Assembly (NCBI GenBank): GCA_000242935.3
Contig: CP007053.1
Location: 6,867,001 to 6,931,000, forward strand
DNA: 64,000 bases
Reading direction: 5' to 3'
DNA from: Opitutaceae bacterium TAV5
GTDB lineage: Bacteria > Verrucomicrobiota > Verrucomicrobiia > Opitutales > Opitutaceae
The translations under genes and the position numbers were made by a program. Of this stretch, positions 1 to 10,021 are shown piece after piece. Within the stretch, counting starts at the first letter, position 1; every line of letters starts with the position of its first letter. A model generated the notes under the pieces. The model worked only from the letters and a program-made list of their open reading frames with translations, was not told where the DNA came from and did not search any database.

Positions 1-124
1 GATCGGGCCGCTGCGGCGTCTTCTGCGCCTCGAGCCGGACCGGGAAAACCGCGAACGCCAGCACCAGCGCGCAGGCGCCGGCAAATGAAAGAAAGGACGA
101 GACCGGGAATCGGGAAACGTTCAT
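1..124 (-). CDS. N-terminal part of an exported protein, last visible gene of the Mla operon (possibly MlaA/VacJ)
   Basis: Only the first 41 codons are inside the window; the gene runs off the left edge on the minus strand. The start ATG at 124 overlaps the mlaC stop (ATGA), so translation is coupled to mlaC. The visible peptide begins MNVSRFPVSS and has a classical Sec signal: a basic start, a hydrophobic stretch (LSFAGACALVLAFAVF) and a likely cleavage near LEAQ. In many bacteria the outer-membrane lipoprotein MlaA accompanies mlaC, so MlaA is the first guess. No lipobox cysteine is obvious in the part seen, so another envelope protein is equally possible. Confidence 0.6.
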   Translation of the reverse strand, partial: MNVSRFPVSSFLSFAGACALVLAFAVFPVRLEAQKTPQRPD

Positions 125-744
125 GGCTGACCGCTCACTACAGGCTGTTGGAGATTTTTTTCAAGGGAACGAATGACCTCGTCGGCGCCGCCCTTTTTGT
201 AGAGGGGATCGAACTGGGCGCGGTAATTGGCCACGAGGCTCACGCCTTCGATGATCACGTCGTAGATGCGCCAGGCGCTTTCGCCCTTTGCCTGCTCGAG
301 GCGGTAGGCCACGGCATAACGCTTCCCGTCAAAGGTGATCGTGCTCGGGATCTCGCGCCGGGTTTCGGAAAGTTCGCCGGCCTTGCCGAAGGCGATGACC
401 GGACGCGGTCCCGGGTCGAATTTGTCCGAATAGGTGCGGATGACGAGGGTGGCGAACAGGTCGATCGTCCGCTTCTGCTGGTCGGCGCTGAAACTGCGCC
501 AGCCCGGACCGATCGCGAGGCGGGTGGCGCGTTCGAAATTGAAATACTGCTCCAGCACCGGGCGGAGCCGCTGGTGCAGCGGCTGGTGGCTCGCGGTGTC
601 ATAGGCGACGGACAGCACCTGGTCGACGGCGGCGGTGAGCGTTTCCTGCGGGCCGCTCCCGGCTGCGGTTGCGGCGCGAACGGTAGCGGCACTCGTGGCG
701 AGCAGAAGCGGGATGGCGAGGAGGATGGCGAGGTGGCGTTTCAT
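121..744 (-). CDS. mlaC: MlaC-like periplasmic phospholipid shuttle protein
   Basis: 207 residues, close to the family norm of about 210. MlaC carries phospholipids across the periplasm between the outer-membrane MlaA complex and the inner-membrane MlaFEDB transporter. The start MKRHLAILLAIPLLLATSAA is a clear Sec signal peptide; longer readings upstream are not needed because this ATG gives the signal. The body has the usual MlaC traits: a helical segment about bases, acids and aromatic residues (QYFNFERATRLAIGPGWRS), then the beta-rich part ending with VIIEGVSLVANYRAQF, the most conserved stretch of the family. It follows mlaD with a 77-base gap and overlaps the next gene by four bases. Confidence 0.9.
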   Translation of the reverse strand: MKRHLAILLAIPLLLATSAATVRAATAAGSGPQETLTAAVDQVLSVAYDTASHQPLHQRLRPVLEQYFNFERATRLAIGPGWRSFSADQQKRTIDLFATLVIRTYSDKFDPGPRPVIAFGKAGELSETRREIPSTITFDGKRYAVAYRLEQAKGESAWRIYDVIIEGVSLVANYRAQFDPLYKKGGADEVIRSLEKNLQQPVVSGQP

Positions 745-821
745 GGTGTGGCGGGTGGCGGTGAAGGGTTGTCCGATGCGAATTGCCCGGCGTTTGGCGA
801 AAGGAGTGCGGGATGTCCGGA

Positions 822-1313
822 TCATTCCCGGACGGCGGTGGCCGCTTCTCCGGATTCGGGAGATTTTTTGTCCACCGAACCGAAGGCGAAGCGGCTGATG
901 AGCGATTCGATATCGACGGCGGGTTCGGTCTCGGTGATGCGTTCGCCCGGTTTGAAAAACTCGTCGTCGCCGCCGGGCGCGAGCGCGATGTAACGGTCGC
1001 CGATCAGGCCGCTGGTCTTGATCGAGGCCATGGTGTCGGTCGGGAGTTTGAGCGAATCCTGCAGGCGGAGCGTGACGATGGCGTTGAACCCGTCGTCCAG
1101 CCGCACGCTCTCGACGCGCCCCACGGGCACGCCGGCGATGATGACGCTGCTGCCGGGATTGATCCCGCCGGAGTTGGCAAAGCGCGCCTCGAGGAGCCAG
1201 GAGCCGCTGCCGAGGAGCGTGCCGGAGCCGATCTTGATGGCGAGCCAGGCGATCGCGACGATGCCGGCGAGGACGAAGGCTCCGACGATCAGTTCTGTTT
1301 TGTTTTGCTTCAT
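822..1313 (-). CDS. mlaD: MlaD-like MCE-domain lipid-binding protein
   Basis: 163 residues. MlaD is the MCE-domain subunit that forms a hexameric ring on the periplasmic face of the Mla ABC transporter. The protein starts with a single membrane anchor (about residues 8-27, LIVGAFVLAGIVAIAWLAI) followed by the MCE core, with the typical segments GINPGSSVIIAGVPVGRV and TSGLIGDRYIAL. The length matches short E. coli-type MlaD (183 aa) rather than long mycobacterial Mce proteins. It starts 12 bases after the mlaF stop, which fits one operon with mlaF and mlaE. Confidence 0.93.
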   Translation of the reverse strand: MKQNKTELIVGAFVLAGIVAIAWLAIKIGSGTLLGSGSWLLEARFANSGGINPGSSVIIAGVPVGRVESVRLDDGFNAIVTLRLQDSLKLPTDTMASIKTSGLIGDRYIALAPGGDDEFFKPGERITETEPAVDIESLISRFAFGSVDKKSPESGEAATAVRE

Positions 1314-1325
1314 GACGTTCGGGTT

Positions 1326-2231
1326 TTACGCGGCGGTTCCGGAAAGGGAGGCAGCTCCGCCGCCGAGGGCGGCGAGCGTGTGGCGGAGGGCGTCGGCGCT
1401 GTCGCGGAAGGCGCGCACGCCGGGGTCCTGCGAGGCGCTGAATTCGGCGGGCGTGCCCTGGAAACGCATCGTGCCGCTGTCGAGCAGCGCCACGCGGTCG
1501 CTGGCGACGAGCGCCTCGGGCACGTCGTGCGTGACGACCACGGCCGTGAAACCGAACTGGCGGCGGTACTTCGTGATCATCTCGAACACGCTGTTGCGCC
1601 GCAGCGGATCGAGGCCGGCGGTGGGCTCGTCGAAAAGCACGATCTCCGGGCGCGTGACGATGGCGCGGGCGAGCGCGAGGCGTTTCTGCATGCCGCCGGA
1701 AAGCTGGCCGGGATATTTTCCCGCGCTGGTGTCGAGTTCGAGCTGGCGCAGCGCCTCCATGCAGCGTTTGCGGATTTCCTGGTTGGGAATCCGCGTCGTC
1801 TGCTCGAGCGGCAGCGCGACGTTCTCGAGTGCGGTCAGCGAGTCGAAAAGGGCGTTGCTCTGGAAAAGGTAGCTGCAACGGCGGCGAAATTCGGCGCGCG
1901 CGTCGGGATCGTCGGCATTGAGCGGCTTGCCGTCGAAACAGACCTCGCCGCGGTCGGGCCGGATGATGCCGGCGAGGCACTTCAGGAAGACGGATTTGCC
2001 GGTGCCGCTCTTGCCGAGGATCGTCACGAGGCTGCCGCGCGGCACGCCCAGGCTGGCGCCGGCGAGCACGGTGTTGCGGCCGCTGTGCTCGTAATCGTCA
2101 CCAAAACTCTTGTAAATGCTGCGCACGTCGAGCAGCAGGTCGCCGGCACACGTCGCTGCGCCGCCGGTATTCGCGTTGCACGTCCCGTCGTCGGTGCGGT
2201 TCTGGCTGAGGTTGCGGTCGTGGCTGGTCAT
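1326..2231 (-). CDS. mlaF: MlaF-like ABC transporter ATP-binding subunit
   Basis: About 301 residues from the ATG at 2231, chosen because it lies 29 bases after the mlaE stop; the upstream extension would run into mlaE. It energises phospholipid transport by the MlaFEDB complex at the inner membrane. Visible motifs are Walker A (GKSGTGKS), the signature LSGGMQKR, Walker B with catalytic acid (IVLFDEPTAGLD) and the switch histidine (VVVTHDVPEA). LSGGMQKRLALARAI is the form usual in Mla/Ttg2A ATPases. The first 30 residues are hydrophilic and not conserved in the family. Confidence 0.93.
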   Translation of the reverse strand: MTSHDRNLSQNRTDDGTCNANTGGAATCAGDLLLDVRSIYKSFGDDYEHSGRNTVLAGASLGVPRGSLVTILGKSGTGKSVFLKCLAGIIRPDRGEVCFDGKPLNADDPDARAEFRRRCSYLFQSNALFDSLTALENVALPLEQTTRIPNQEIRKRCMEALRQLELDTSAGKYPGQLSGGMQKRLALARAIVTRPEIVLFDEPTAGLDPLRRNSVFEMITKYRRQFGFTAVVVTHDVPEALVASDRVALLDSGTMRFQGTPAEFSASQDPGVRAFRDSADALRHTLAALGGGAASLSGTAA

Positions 2232-2260
2232 GGCGGCGGCGTCGGTCACGGGAAGCGGGG

Positions 2261-3037
2261 TCAGACGAGAAACGAGGTGATCACGTAGTCGGCGGCGAGC
2301 ACCGTGATGCACGAGATGACGACAGCCCGTGTGGTCGAGGCGCTGACGGCGCGGGCTCCGGTGAGGTTGCGGCGGCGGTGGGCGTTAAAACCGTTCCAGG
2401 CGCAGATCGCGATGGTCAGCACGCCGAAGACCGCCGCCTTGAGAAAACACTCGCGCACGTCGCCGCCCTGCACCGCGCGGTCCACCGAGGCCCAGTAGAC
2501 GCCCGGTTCCAGTGGCAGCACCACCGAGCCGGAAAGGTAGCCGCCAAACATGCCGATGAGGCTGAAAAACGCCGTATGCACCGGGTACACGATCACCGCC
2601 GCGATCAGGCGCGGGGCCACGAGGTAGGCGTGGACGTTGGCCCCCATCGTTTCGAGCGCGTCGATCTGCTCGCTGTTGCGCTGGATGCCCAGTTCGGCGG
2701 CGAGCGCGGAGCCGGCCTGGCCGACCAGCATGAGCGCCGTCAGCACCGGCGCGAGTTCGCGCACCAGCGTCAGCGAGACGAGCGTGCCCAGCATCCCGGA
2801 AGCGCCGAAGCGGCTGAGCACATGGTAACCCTGCAACCCGAGAACCAGCCCCGTGAACAACCCGACGATCAGGATCACCGGCAGACACCGGACGCCCTGG
2901 TCATAGATGGCGCGGACAATGCGCCGTCCGAGCTTGCGCGCGCCCACGGCAGCCGTGAACGACTTGCCCGTAAACGTGGCGAGGTCGCCCAGTTCGCGGA
3001 CCGTGGAAAGCGTGTGATGGCCGATGACGCGCAACAT
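2261..3037 (-). CDS. mlaE: MlaE-like ABC transporter permease
   Basis: 258 residues from the ATG at 3037 (MLRVIGHHTLSTVRELGD); the open frame extends further but without typical sequence. MlaE is the membrane permease of the phospholipid transporter. The interfacial helix and about five membrane segments are visible, including LPVILIVGLFTGLVLGLQGY and the conserved block REIAPVLTALMLVGQAGSALAAELG-like (here RELAPVLTALMLVGQ). An EQIDALE/MG motif (ALETMGANVHAYLVAPRLIA) is the other MlaE hallmark. It precedes mlaF in the same operon. Confidence 0.93.
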   Translation of the reverse strand: MLRVIGHHTLSTVRELGDLATFTGKSFTAAVGARKLGRRIVRAIYDQGVRCLPVILIVGLFTGLVLGLQGYHVLSRFGASGMLGTLVSLTLVRELAPVLTALMLVGQAGSALAAELGIQRNSEQIDALETMGANVHAYLVAPRLIAAVIVYPVHTAFFSLIGMFGGYLSGSVVLPLEPGVYWASVDRAVQGGDVRECFLKAAVFGVLTIAICAWNGFNAHRRRNLTGARAVSASTTRAVVISCITVLAADYVITSFLV

Positions 3038-3124
3038 GAAAAGGGAAAGACTGGCGCGGGTTTCCGCCCTGCGCAAGGCCGCTCTGCCCTGTGCCCACCC
3101 TATGCGAGGCACTTCTGCGCCAGG

Positions 3125-3646
3125 CTAACCTTCGCTGATCCGGTTTTTCAGGAACGTGAGGACGTCCTGGAATTTCGCGAGGTTCCCGGCATCGGCCGCG
3201 ACGAGATTCTCGTGCGCCGCGAGGACATGGCGGGCGCTTTCCACTTCGTCGAGCGCCGGGCCCGAGGGCAGCGCCTTGTCCGTCGTCGCCGTCGCGGCGC
3301 CGGCCGGGAGGCTGTCGCCCGTATCGACCGTCAGGAGACGGTGCAGCCCGAGATTGCGCACGAGTTCCAGATTGCGCGGTCCCACCCGGCTGATGACGAG
3401 GCTGCCCGGCGGGGCGAACCGGCGCACCTCCAGCGCGGCCCCGGCCAGCACGCCCAGAAACGTGCTGTCCATCGTCGAACAACGCAGGAAATCGATCACG
3501 AAGCGCCGCTTTCCCATGCGGAAGGCTTCGGTGAAAAAATCATGGAGACTGGTGCTGTTGACGAAAGACGCGCGGCCCTCGATCCGGATCACCACCGGAT
3601 CGGAGTCAGGATCGACGAAAAAAGCGGGCTGTGCAGTCTCGGGCAT
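3125..3646 (-). CDS. STAS-domain protein at the head of the Mla operon (MlaB-like or anti-sigma antagonist)
   Basis: 173 residues. Residues about 17-110 form a STAS domain: a beta strand VVIRIEGRASF, the helix NSTSLHDFFTEAF, and the segment VIDFLRCSTMDSTFLGVLAGAAL, which holds the serine/threonine position phosphorylated in anti-sigma antagonists. In E. coli the STAS protein MlaB sits under the MlaF ATPase and stabilises it; its place 87 bases upstream of mlaE suggests the same role here. The C-terminal 60 residues go beyond a simple MlaB (about 97 aa) and carry a predicted helix. The alternative is a SpoIIAA-type regulator, which is less likely given the context. Confidence 0.75.
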   Translation of the reverse strand: MPETAQPAFFVDPDSDPVVIRIEGRASFVNSTSLHDFFTEAFRMGKRRFVIDFLRCSTMDSTFLGVLAGAALEVRRFAPPGSLVISRVGPRNLELVRNLGLHRLLTVDTGDSLPAGAATATTDKALPSGPALDEVESARHVLAAHENLVAADAGNLAKFQDVLTFLKNRISEG

Positions 3647-4284
<638 letters not shown>

Positions 4285-4304
4285 AACCGCCGGAGTTGCG
4301 CAGG

Positions 4305-4400
4305 CGGCAACCGACGTGGCACGGGCATCCTTGCCCGTGGACGGCGCGAAGCGCCGACTTCCGGAACACGGGCCGGAAGCCCGTGCCACGTCGGTTGCCG
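4305..4400. repeat. Family A inverted repeat with perfect 22-bp ends, possible bidirectional terminator
   Basis: A perfect 22-bp inverted repeat (4305-4326 against 4379-4400) encloses two smaller hairpins built from GGCACGGGCATCC and CGGGCCGGAAGCCCG. The same cores (GTGGCRCGGGCNTCC and its complement) recur at about 16345, 17107, 28348, 34898, 46495 and 50820. It sits between the convergent ends of glnB and the aldolase gene, so it may also end transcription from both sides. It has no T-run, so terminator function is inferred only from position and folding. Confidence 0.8.
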
Positions 4401-4421
4401 GGTACATCCGTGAACAAACAC

Positions 4422-5708
4422 TCAGTCCATCCCGAACGCCTTGCGCAGCTCGGTCAGCGCGGCGTCGGGCATCGGGGCCAGCGGCCCGAGCGGGCGGCTC
4501 AGCAAAAGCGCCTCCGACGTCGCCTCCAGCACCTCGAGCCGGTCGAACGCGTCGAGCACGTTGCGGCCGATGACCAGCGCCCCCTCGTTCTCGATCAGGA
4601 TGACGGGGCATTTTTTCAGATCCATCTGCGCCGCGATTTTCGCCGCGTCCTCGACAATCCGGGCGAACGGCACTTTCGGCGCCTCGTTGAGCACGATGTA
4701 GCTCTCGGGAATCGTCCGCGTGGTCAGCGGCGTCCTCGTCATGCAAAACGCCGAGGCATGCGCCGGCTGTGCGCTGATGACGGCGCCGACCTCCGGCAAC
4801 CGTTCGTAGATCAGCGAATGCAGATGCGCCACGCGGCTCGGCCGCTGCCCGGCGGCGCAGGCGTGACCCTTCGTCCGGACCAGCCCCGAGGGCTCGAGCT
4901 CCAGGCGATCGCGGCGGCGCGGCGTCACCAGAAACTCCCCGCCCTCGCCGAGCCGCGCCGAAAACGCCCCCGCCGTGCTGATCAGCAGCCGCTGCTCGTA
5001 CGAACGCCGGACAAACGCGCAGATCTGCGAACGCAGCTCCTTCTCCCGGTTGGTCAACGGCGCGGGCGCCAGGTCGCGCCACTCCGGCGCCGTCTCGCGC
5101 ACCAGCGCCGCGTCGGACAAAAACTGCACCTCGCCCAGCGAAGCCGCCTTGATCAGCGTCTGCGCCGCGAACTCGAGCGTCTCGAATCGCTGGAAGGCAT
5201 CCTGCAAATCCGCGCCGCCGATCACCACGCCGTGATTTTCCAGCATCACACAATCCGCCCCCGTGCCGAATGCCTCGGCGATGTTCTGCCCCAGTTCCTC
5301 GCTGCCCGGGCAGGCGTAGGGCGCATAGACGATCTTGCCGCACACGTTGAACACATGCGTCTGCACCCGCGTATCCGGAATCTGGCGACAAATGCTGAAC
5401 GCCACCAGCGCGCCGGGGTGCGCGTGGACGATGGCCTTGATGTCGGGCCGCCGCTTGTAGATCTCGCGGTGGAAGGGAAATTCGGAGGACGGCGGATGCT
5501 GCCCCTCGCGCCGGCCGTCGGGCAGCATGCGCACCACGTCGGACGGCGTCAGGTTTCCCTTGTCCACCCGGGACGGCGTGATCCAGATGCTGCCGTCGGG
5601 GTCGATGATCGACAGGTTGCCGCCCGATGTCGTCGTCATGCGGTAGCGGTAAATGCGATGCATCGTCTGCACCAGTTCGTTGCGCGGATGTAGCCAGCGG
5701 GAATCCAT
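4422..5708 (-). CDS. Tandem class II aldolase/adducin-family protein
   Basis: 428 residues made of two class II aldolase halves. The ATG at 5708 was chosen because the aldolase domain begins about 10 residues later and the upstream frame is not protein-like. The first half has the complete site of fuculose/rhamnulose-phosphate aldolases: SSEFPFH (Glu76), HAHPG (His95, His97) and ENHGV (His159) for the zinc ion. In the second half the equivalent places read SAQPAHA and ENEGA, so the metal ligands are lost and that half is probably structural. The substrate is likely a sugar phosphate but cannot be named; no kinase or isomerase lies beside it. Confidence 0.85.
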   Translation of the reverse strand: MDSRWLHPRNELVQTMHRIYRYRMTTTSGGNLSIIDPDGSIWITPSRVDKGNLTPSDVVRMLPDGRREGQHPPSSEFPFHREIYKRRPDIKAIVHAHPGALVAFSICRQIPDTRVQTHVFNVCGKIVYAPYACPGSEELGQNIAEAFGTGADCVMLENHGVVIGGADLQDAFQRFETLEFAAQTLIKAASLGEVQFLSDAALVRETAPEWRDLAPAPLTNREKELRSQICAFVRRSYEQRLLISTAGAFSARLGEGGEFLVTPRRRDRLELEPSGLVRTKGHACAAGQRPSRVAHLHSLIYERLPEVGAVISAQPAHASAFCMTRTPLTTRTIPESYIVLNEAPKVPFARIVEDAAKIAAQMDLKKCPVILIENEGALVIGRNVLDAFDRLEVLEATSEALLLSRPLGPLAPMPDAALTELRKAFGMD

Positions 5709-5769
5709 CCTGCGATCCAGACAGACAAAAGACCCTCCTGTCAAAGCCGGTGATGATAGAAAATGGTAG

Positions 5770-5789
5770 ATTTTGACAGATTTTGACAG
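5770..5789. promoter_or_regulatory. Tandem ATTTTGACAG repeats between divergent aldolase and icd genes
   Basis: Two adjacent copies of ATTTTGACAG (5770-5779, 5780-5789) lie in the divergent intergenic region. Each contains TTGACA, a perfect -35 hexamer for the plus strand, but no good -10 hexamer follows at 17 bases. It may be a regulator site or an icd promoter; low certainty. Confidence 0.3.
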
Positions 5790-5885
5790 ATTGCGGATTC
5801 CGCCATTTTCATTATCCGGGGCCGACGCCGTTCTTCCCCGACAATGCCGCAAATGCTTTTGACCGTGCGGCCTCACCGACATTAG

Positions 5886-8168
<2,283 letters not shown>

Positions 8169-8502
8169 CCTGCATCGTCCTCCGTTCTTCGAGGGAAGAT
8201 CGGGTTCCGGAGGCAAGGGGCGTCGCCTGGAAGTATCTGGCGGCCACAGGGCCGTAGCTGCGAACGCACGTTCGCAGGCCTTCCGGTACTCGAACCCTGC
8301 GAACGTGCGTTCGCAGCTACGCGGCAGGTTTCCCGACACCGGCGCTGACGAGTGACCGTCGCCAGCGCCGCCCCTGCCTCGCGGCTGCGTCACACCAGGT
8401 ATCACGTCCGGTTATACCCTGCGCAAGATATGCGTGGCAATTGACCTGGCGCCATCGGACGCAGTGTGCGACCTTGTCTCCGGACAGGTAACCGCGGTCA
8501 CG
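8169..8502. other. Intergenic region with a perfect 25-bp inverted repeat
   Basis: 334 bases without a convincing gene. It holds the family B inverted repeat at 8254-8320; the rest shows no clear promoter or coding pattern by eye. Confidence 0.5.
8254..8320. repeat. Family B repeat: perfect 25-bp inverted repeat
   Basis: Positions 8254-8278 and 8296-8320 are perfect reverse complements with a 17-base loop. Each arm is itself nearly palindromic around GCGAACG..CGTTCGC. A shorter relative lies at 49754-49787. It stands 86 bases after icd and could act as a transcript end or a mobile REP-like element. Confidence 0.85.
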
Positions 8503-9975
8503 GTGAAAATACTTTTGGTCAGTCCAAAGACACCCGACACATTCTGGAGCTTCCAGCACGTGCTACGTTTCGTAGCGAAAAAAGCGGCCTTTCCGCCGCT
8601 CGGCCTGCTGACCGTCGCCGCCATGTTGCCGCGCGACTGGGAACTGCGGCTCGTCGATCTCAACGTCCGCTCCCTCGACGACGCCGACCTGCGCTGGGCC
8701 GACTACGTCTTTCTCGGCGCCATGATCGTGCACGGCGAATCCGTGCGGGAGATCGCCCGGCGCTGCGCCGCCCTCGACCGGCAGATCATCGCGGGCGGAC
8801 CGCTCTTCACCACCGGCCACGAGAATTTTCCGGAAATTCCGCACTTCGTGCTGGGAGAGGCCGAGATGATCATGCCTGAAGTGATCGCCGACCTGCAACG
8901 CGGCGCGCCGCAACCTCTCTACCGGGCGCCCGCCTTCCCCGCCCTCGCCGGGACGCCCGTGCCGCGCTGGGACCTGATCCGGATGAAAAACTACGTGACG
9001 ATGTCCGCGCAGTTTTCCCGCGGCTGCCCCTTCGACTGCGAATTCTGCGACATCATCGTGATGAACGGCCGCGTGCCGCGCACCAAGTCGCCCGAACAGT
9101 TCGTCGCCGAACTCGAGGCCCTGCGCCGGTGCGGCTGGAAGGACATGGTGTTTGTGGTGGACGACAATTTTATCGGCAACAAGGCGCGCACCCGCGCCCT
9201 CCTGCACGCCATGATCGCATGGCGCGAACGCACGCGGCCGCAGATGGGTTTCCTCACCGAGGCCTCGATCAACCTCGCCGACGACGCCGACCTGCTTGCC
9301 CTCATGGTCACGGCCGGCTTCCGCAAGGTGTTTGTCGGGATCGAGACGCCCTCGGCCGCGTCGCTCGACGAGTGTCACAAGCTGCAAAACCGCGGCCGCG
9401 ATCTCGTCGCCGCGGTCCAGGTCCTGCAACGGTCCGGGCTCGAGGTCATGGGCGGCTTCATCGTCGGCTTCGACAGCGACACCCGCGACATCTTCAAGCA
9501 GCAGTTCGATTTCATCCAGCGTTCCGGCGTGGTGACGGCGATGGTCGGGCTGCTCACTGCCCTGCCGCGGACCCGGCTTTATGAGCGGCTGAAGCGCGAG
9601 GGCCGGCTTCTCGCCCGTTCCACAGGCAACAACACGGACGCCACGCTCAACTTCCTTCCCCGGCTCAATCGCGACTACCTCGAGTCCGGCTACCGCGAGC
9701 TGATGCGCCGGCTCTACGAACCCGGTAACTACTACCGGCGTATCCGCATTTTCCTGAAAACCTACCATGCGACAGGGGGACGACTGCGGTTGTCGTGGGC
9801 AGATGTGTCGGCGTTCATAAAATCGTTCTGGCTTCTCGGCGTCTGGCATCGCGGCCGCCTGGCCTACTGCCGGTTTTCCCTGGCCACCCTGTTCCGCCGT
9901 CCCGGCCAGTTTCGCGTGGCGATCGAGCTGGCGATCATCGGCCACCATTTCCGCTGCGTCGCCGCCCGGCTGTGA
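8503..9975 (+). CDS. B12-binding radical SAM protein (DUF4070-type)
   Basis: 490 residues from the GTG at 8503; an alternative GTG at 8434 adds 23 unlikely residues. The first 140 residues form a cobalamin-binding Rossmann-type domain (VKILLVSPKTPDTFW, FPPLGLLTVAAMLP). A radical SAM core follows with the cluster motif CPFDCEFCD near residue 183, then GFLTEASINLADD and GFIVGFDSD. The C-terminal third is a helical DUF4070-like region with basic, hydrophobic segments. Relatives include hopanoid- and lipid-modifying methylases, but many are uncharacterised, so the substrate is unknown. It stands alone between an inverted repeat and the convergent M56 gene. Confidence 0.88.
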   Translation: MKILLVSPKTPDTFWSFQHVLRFVAKKAAFPPLGLLTVAAMLPRDWELRLVDLNVRSLDDADLRWADYVFLGAMIVHGESVREIARRCAALDRQIIAGGPLFTTGHENFPEIPHFVLGEAEMIMPEVIADLQRGAPQPLYRAPAFPALAGTPVPRWDLIRMKNYVTMSAQFSRGCPFDCEFCDIIVMNGRVPRTKSPEQFVAELEALRRCGWKDMVFVVDDNFIGNKARTRALLHAMIAWRERTRPQMGFLTEASINLADDADLLALMVTAGFRKVFVGIETPSAASLDECHKLQNRGRDLVAAVQVLQRSGLEVMGGFIVGFDSDTRDIFKQQFDFIQRSGVVTAMVGLLTALPRTRLYERLKREGRLLARSTGNNTDATLNFLPRLNRDYLESGYRELMRRLYEPGNYYRRIRIFLKTYHATGGRLRLSWADVSAFIKSFWLLGVWHRGRLAYCRFSLATLFRRPGQFRVAIELAIIGHHFRCVAARL

Positions 9976-10021
9976 GGCGAGGTTTTCCGGAGAAGCGCGC
10001 CACGGCCCGGCGACGTGGCGT

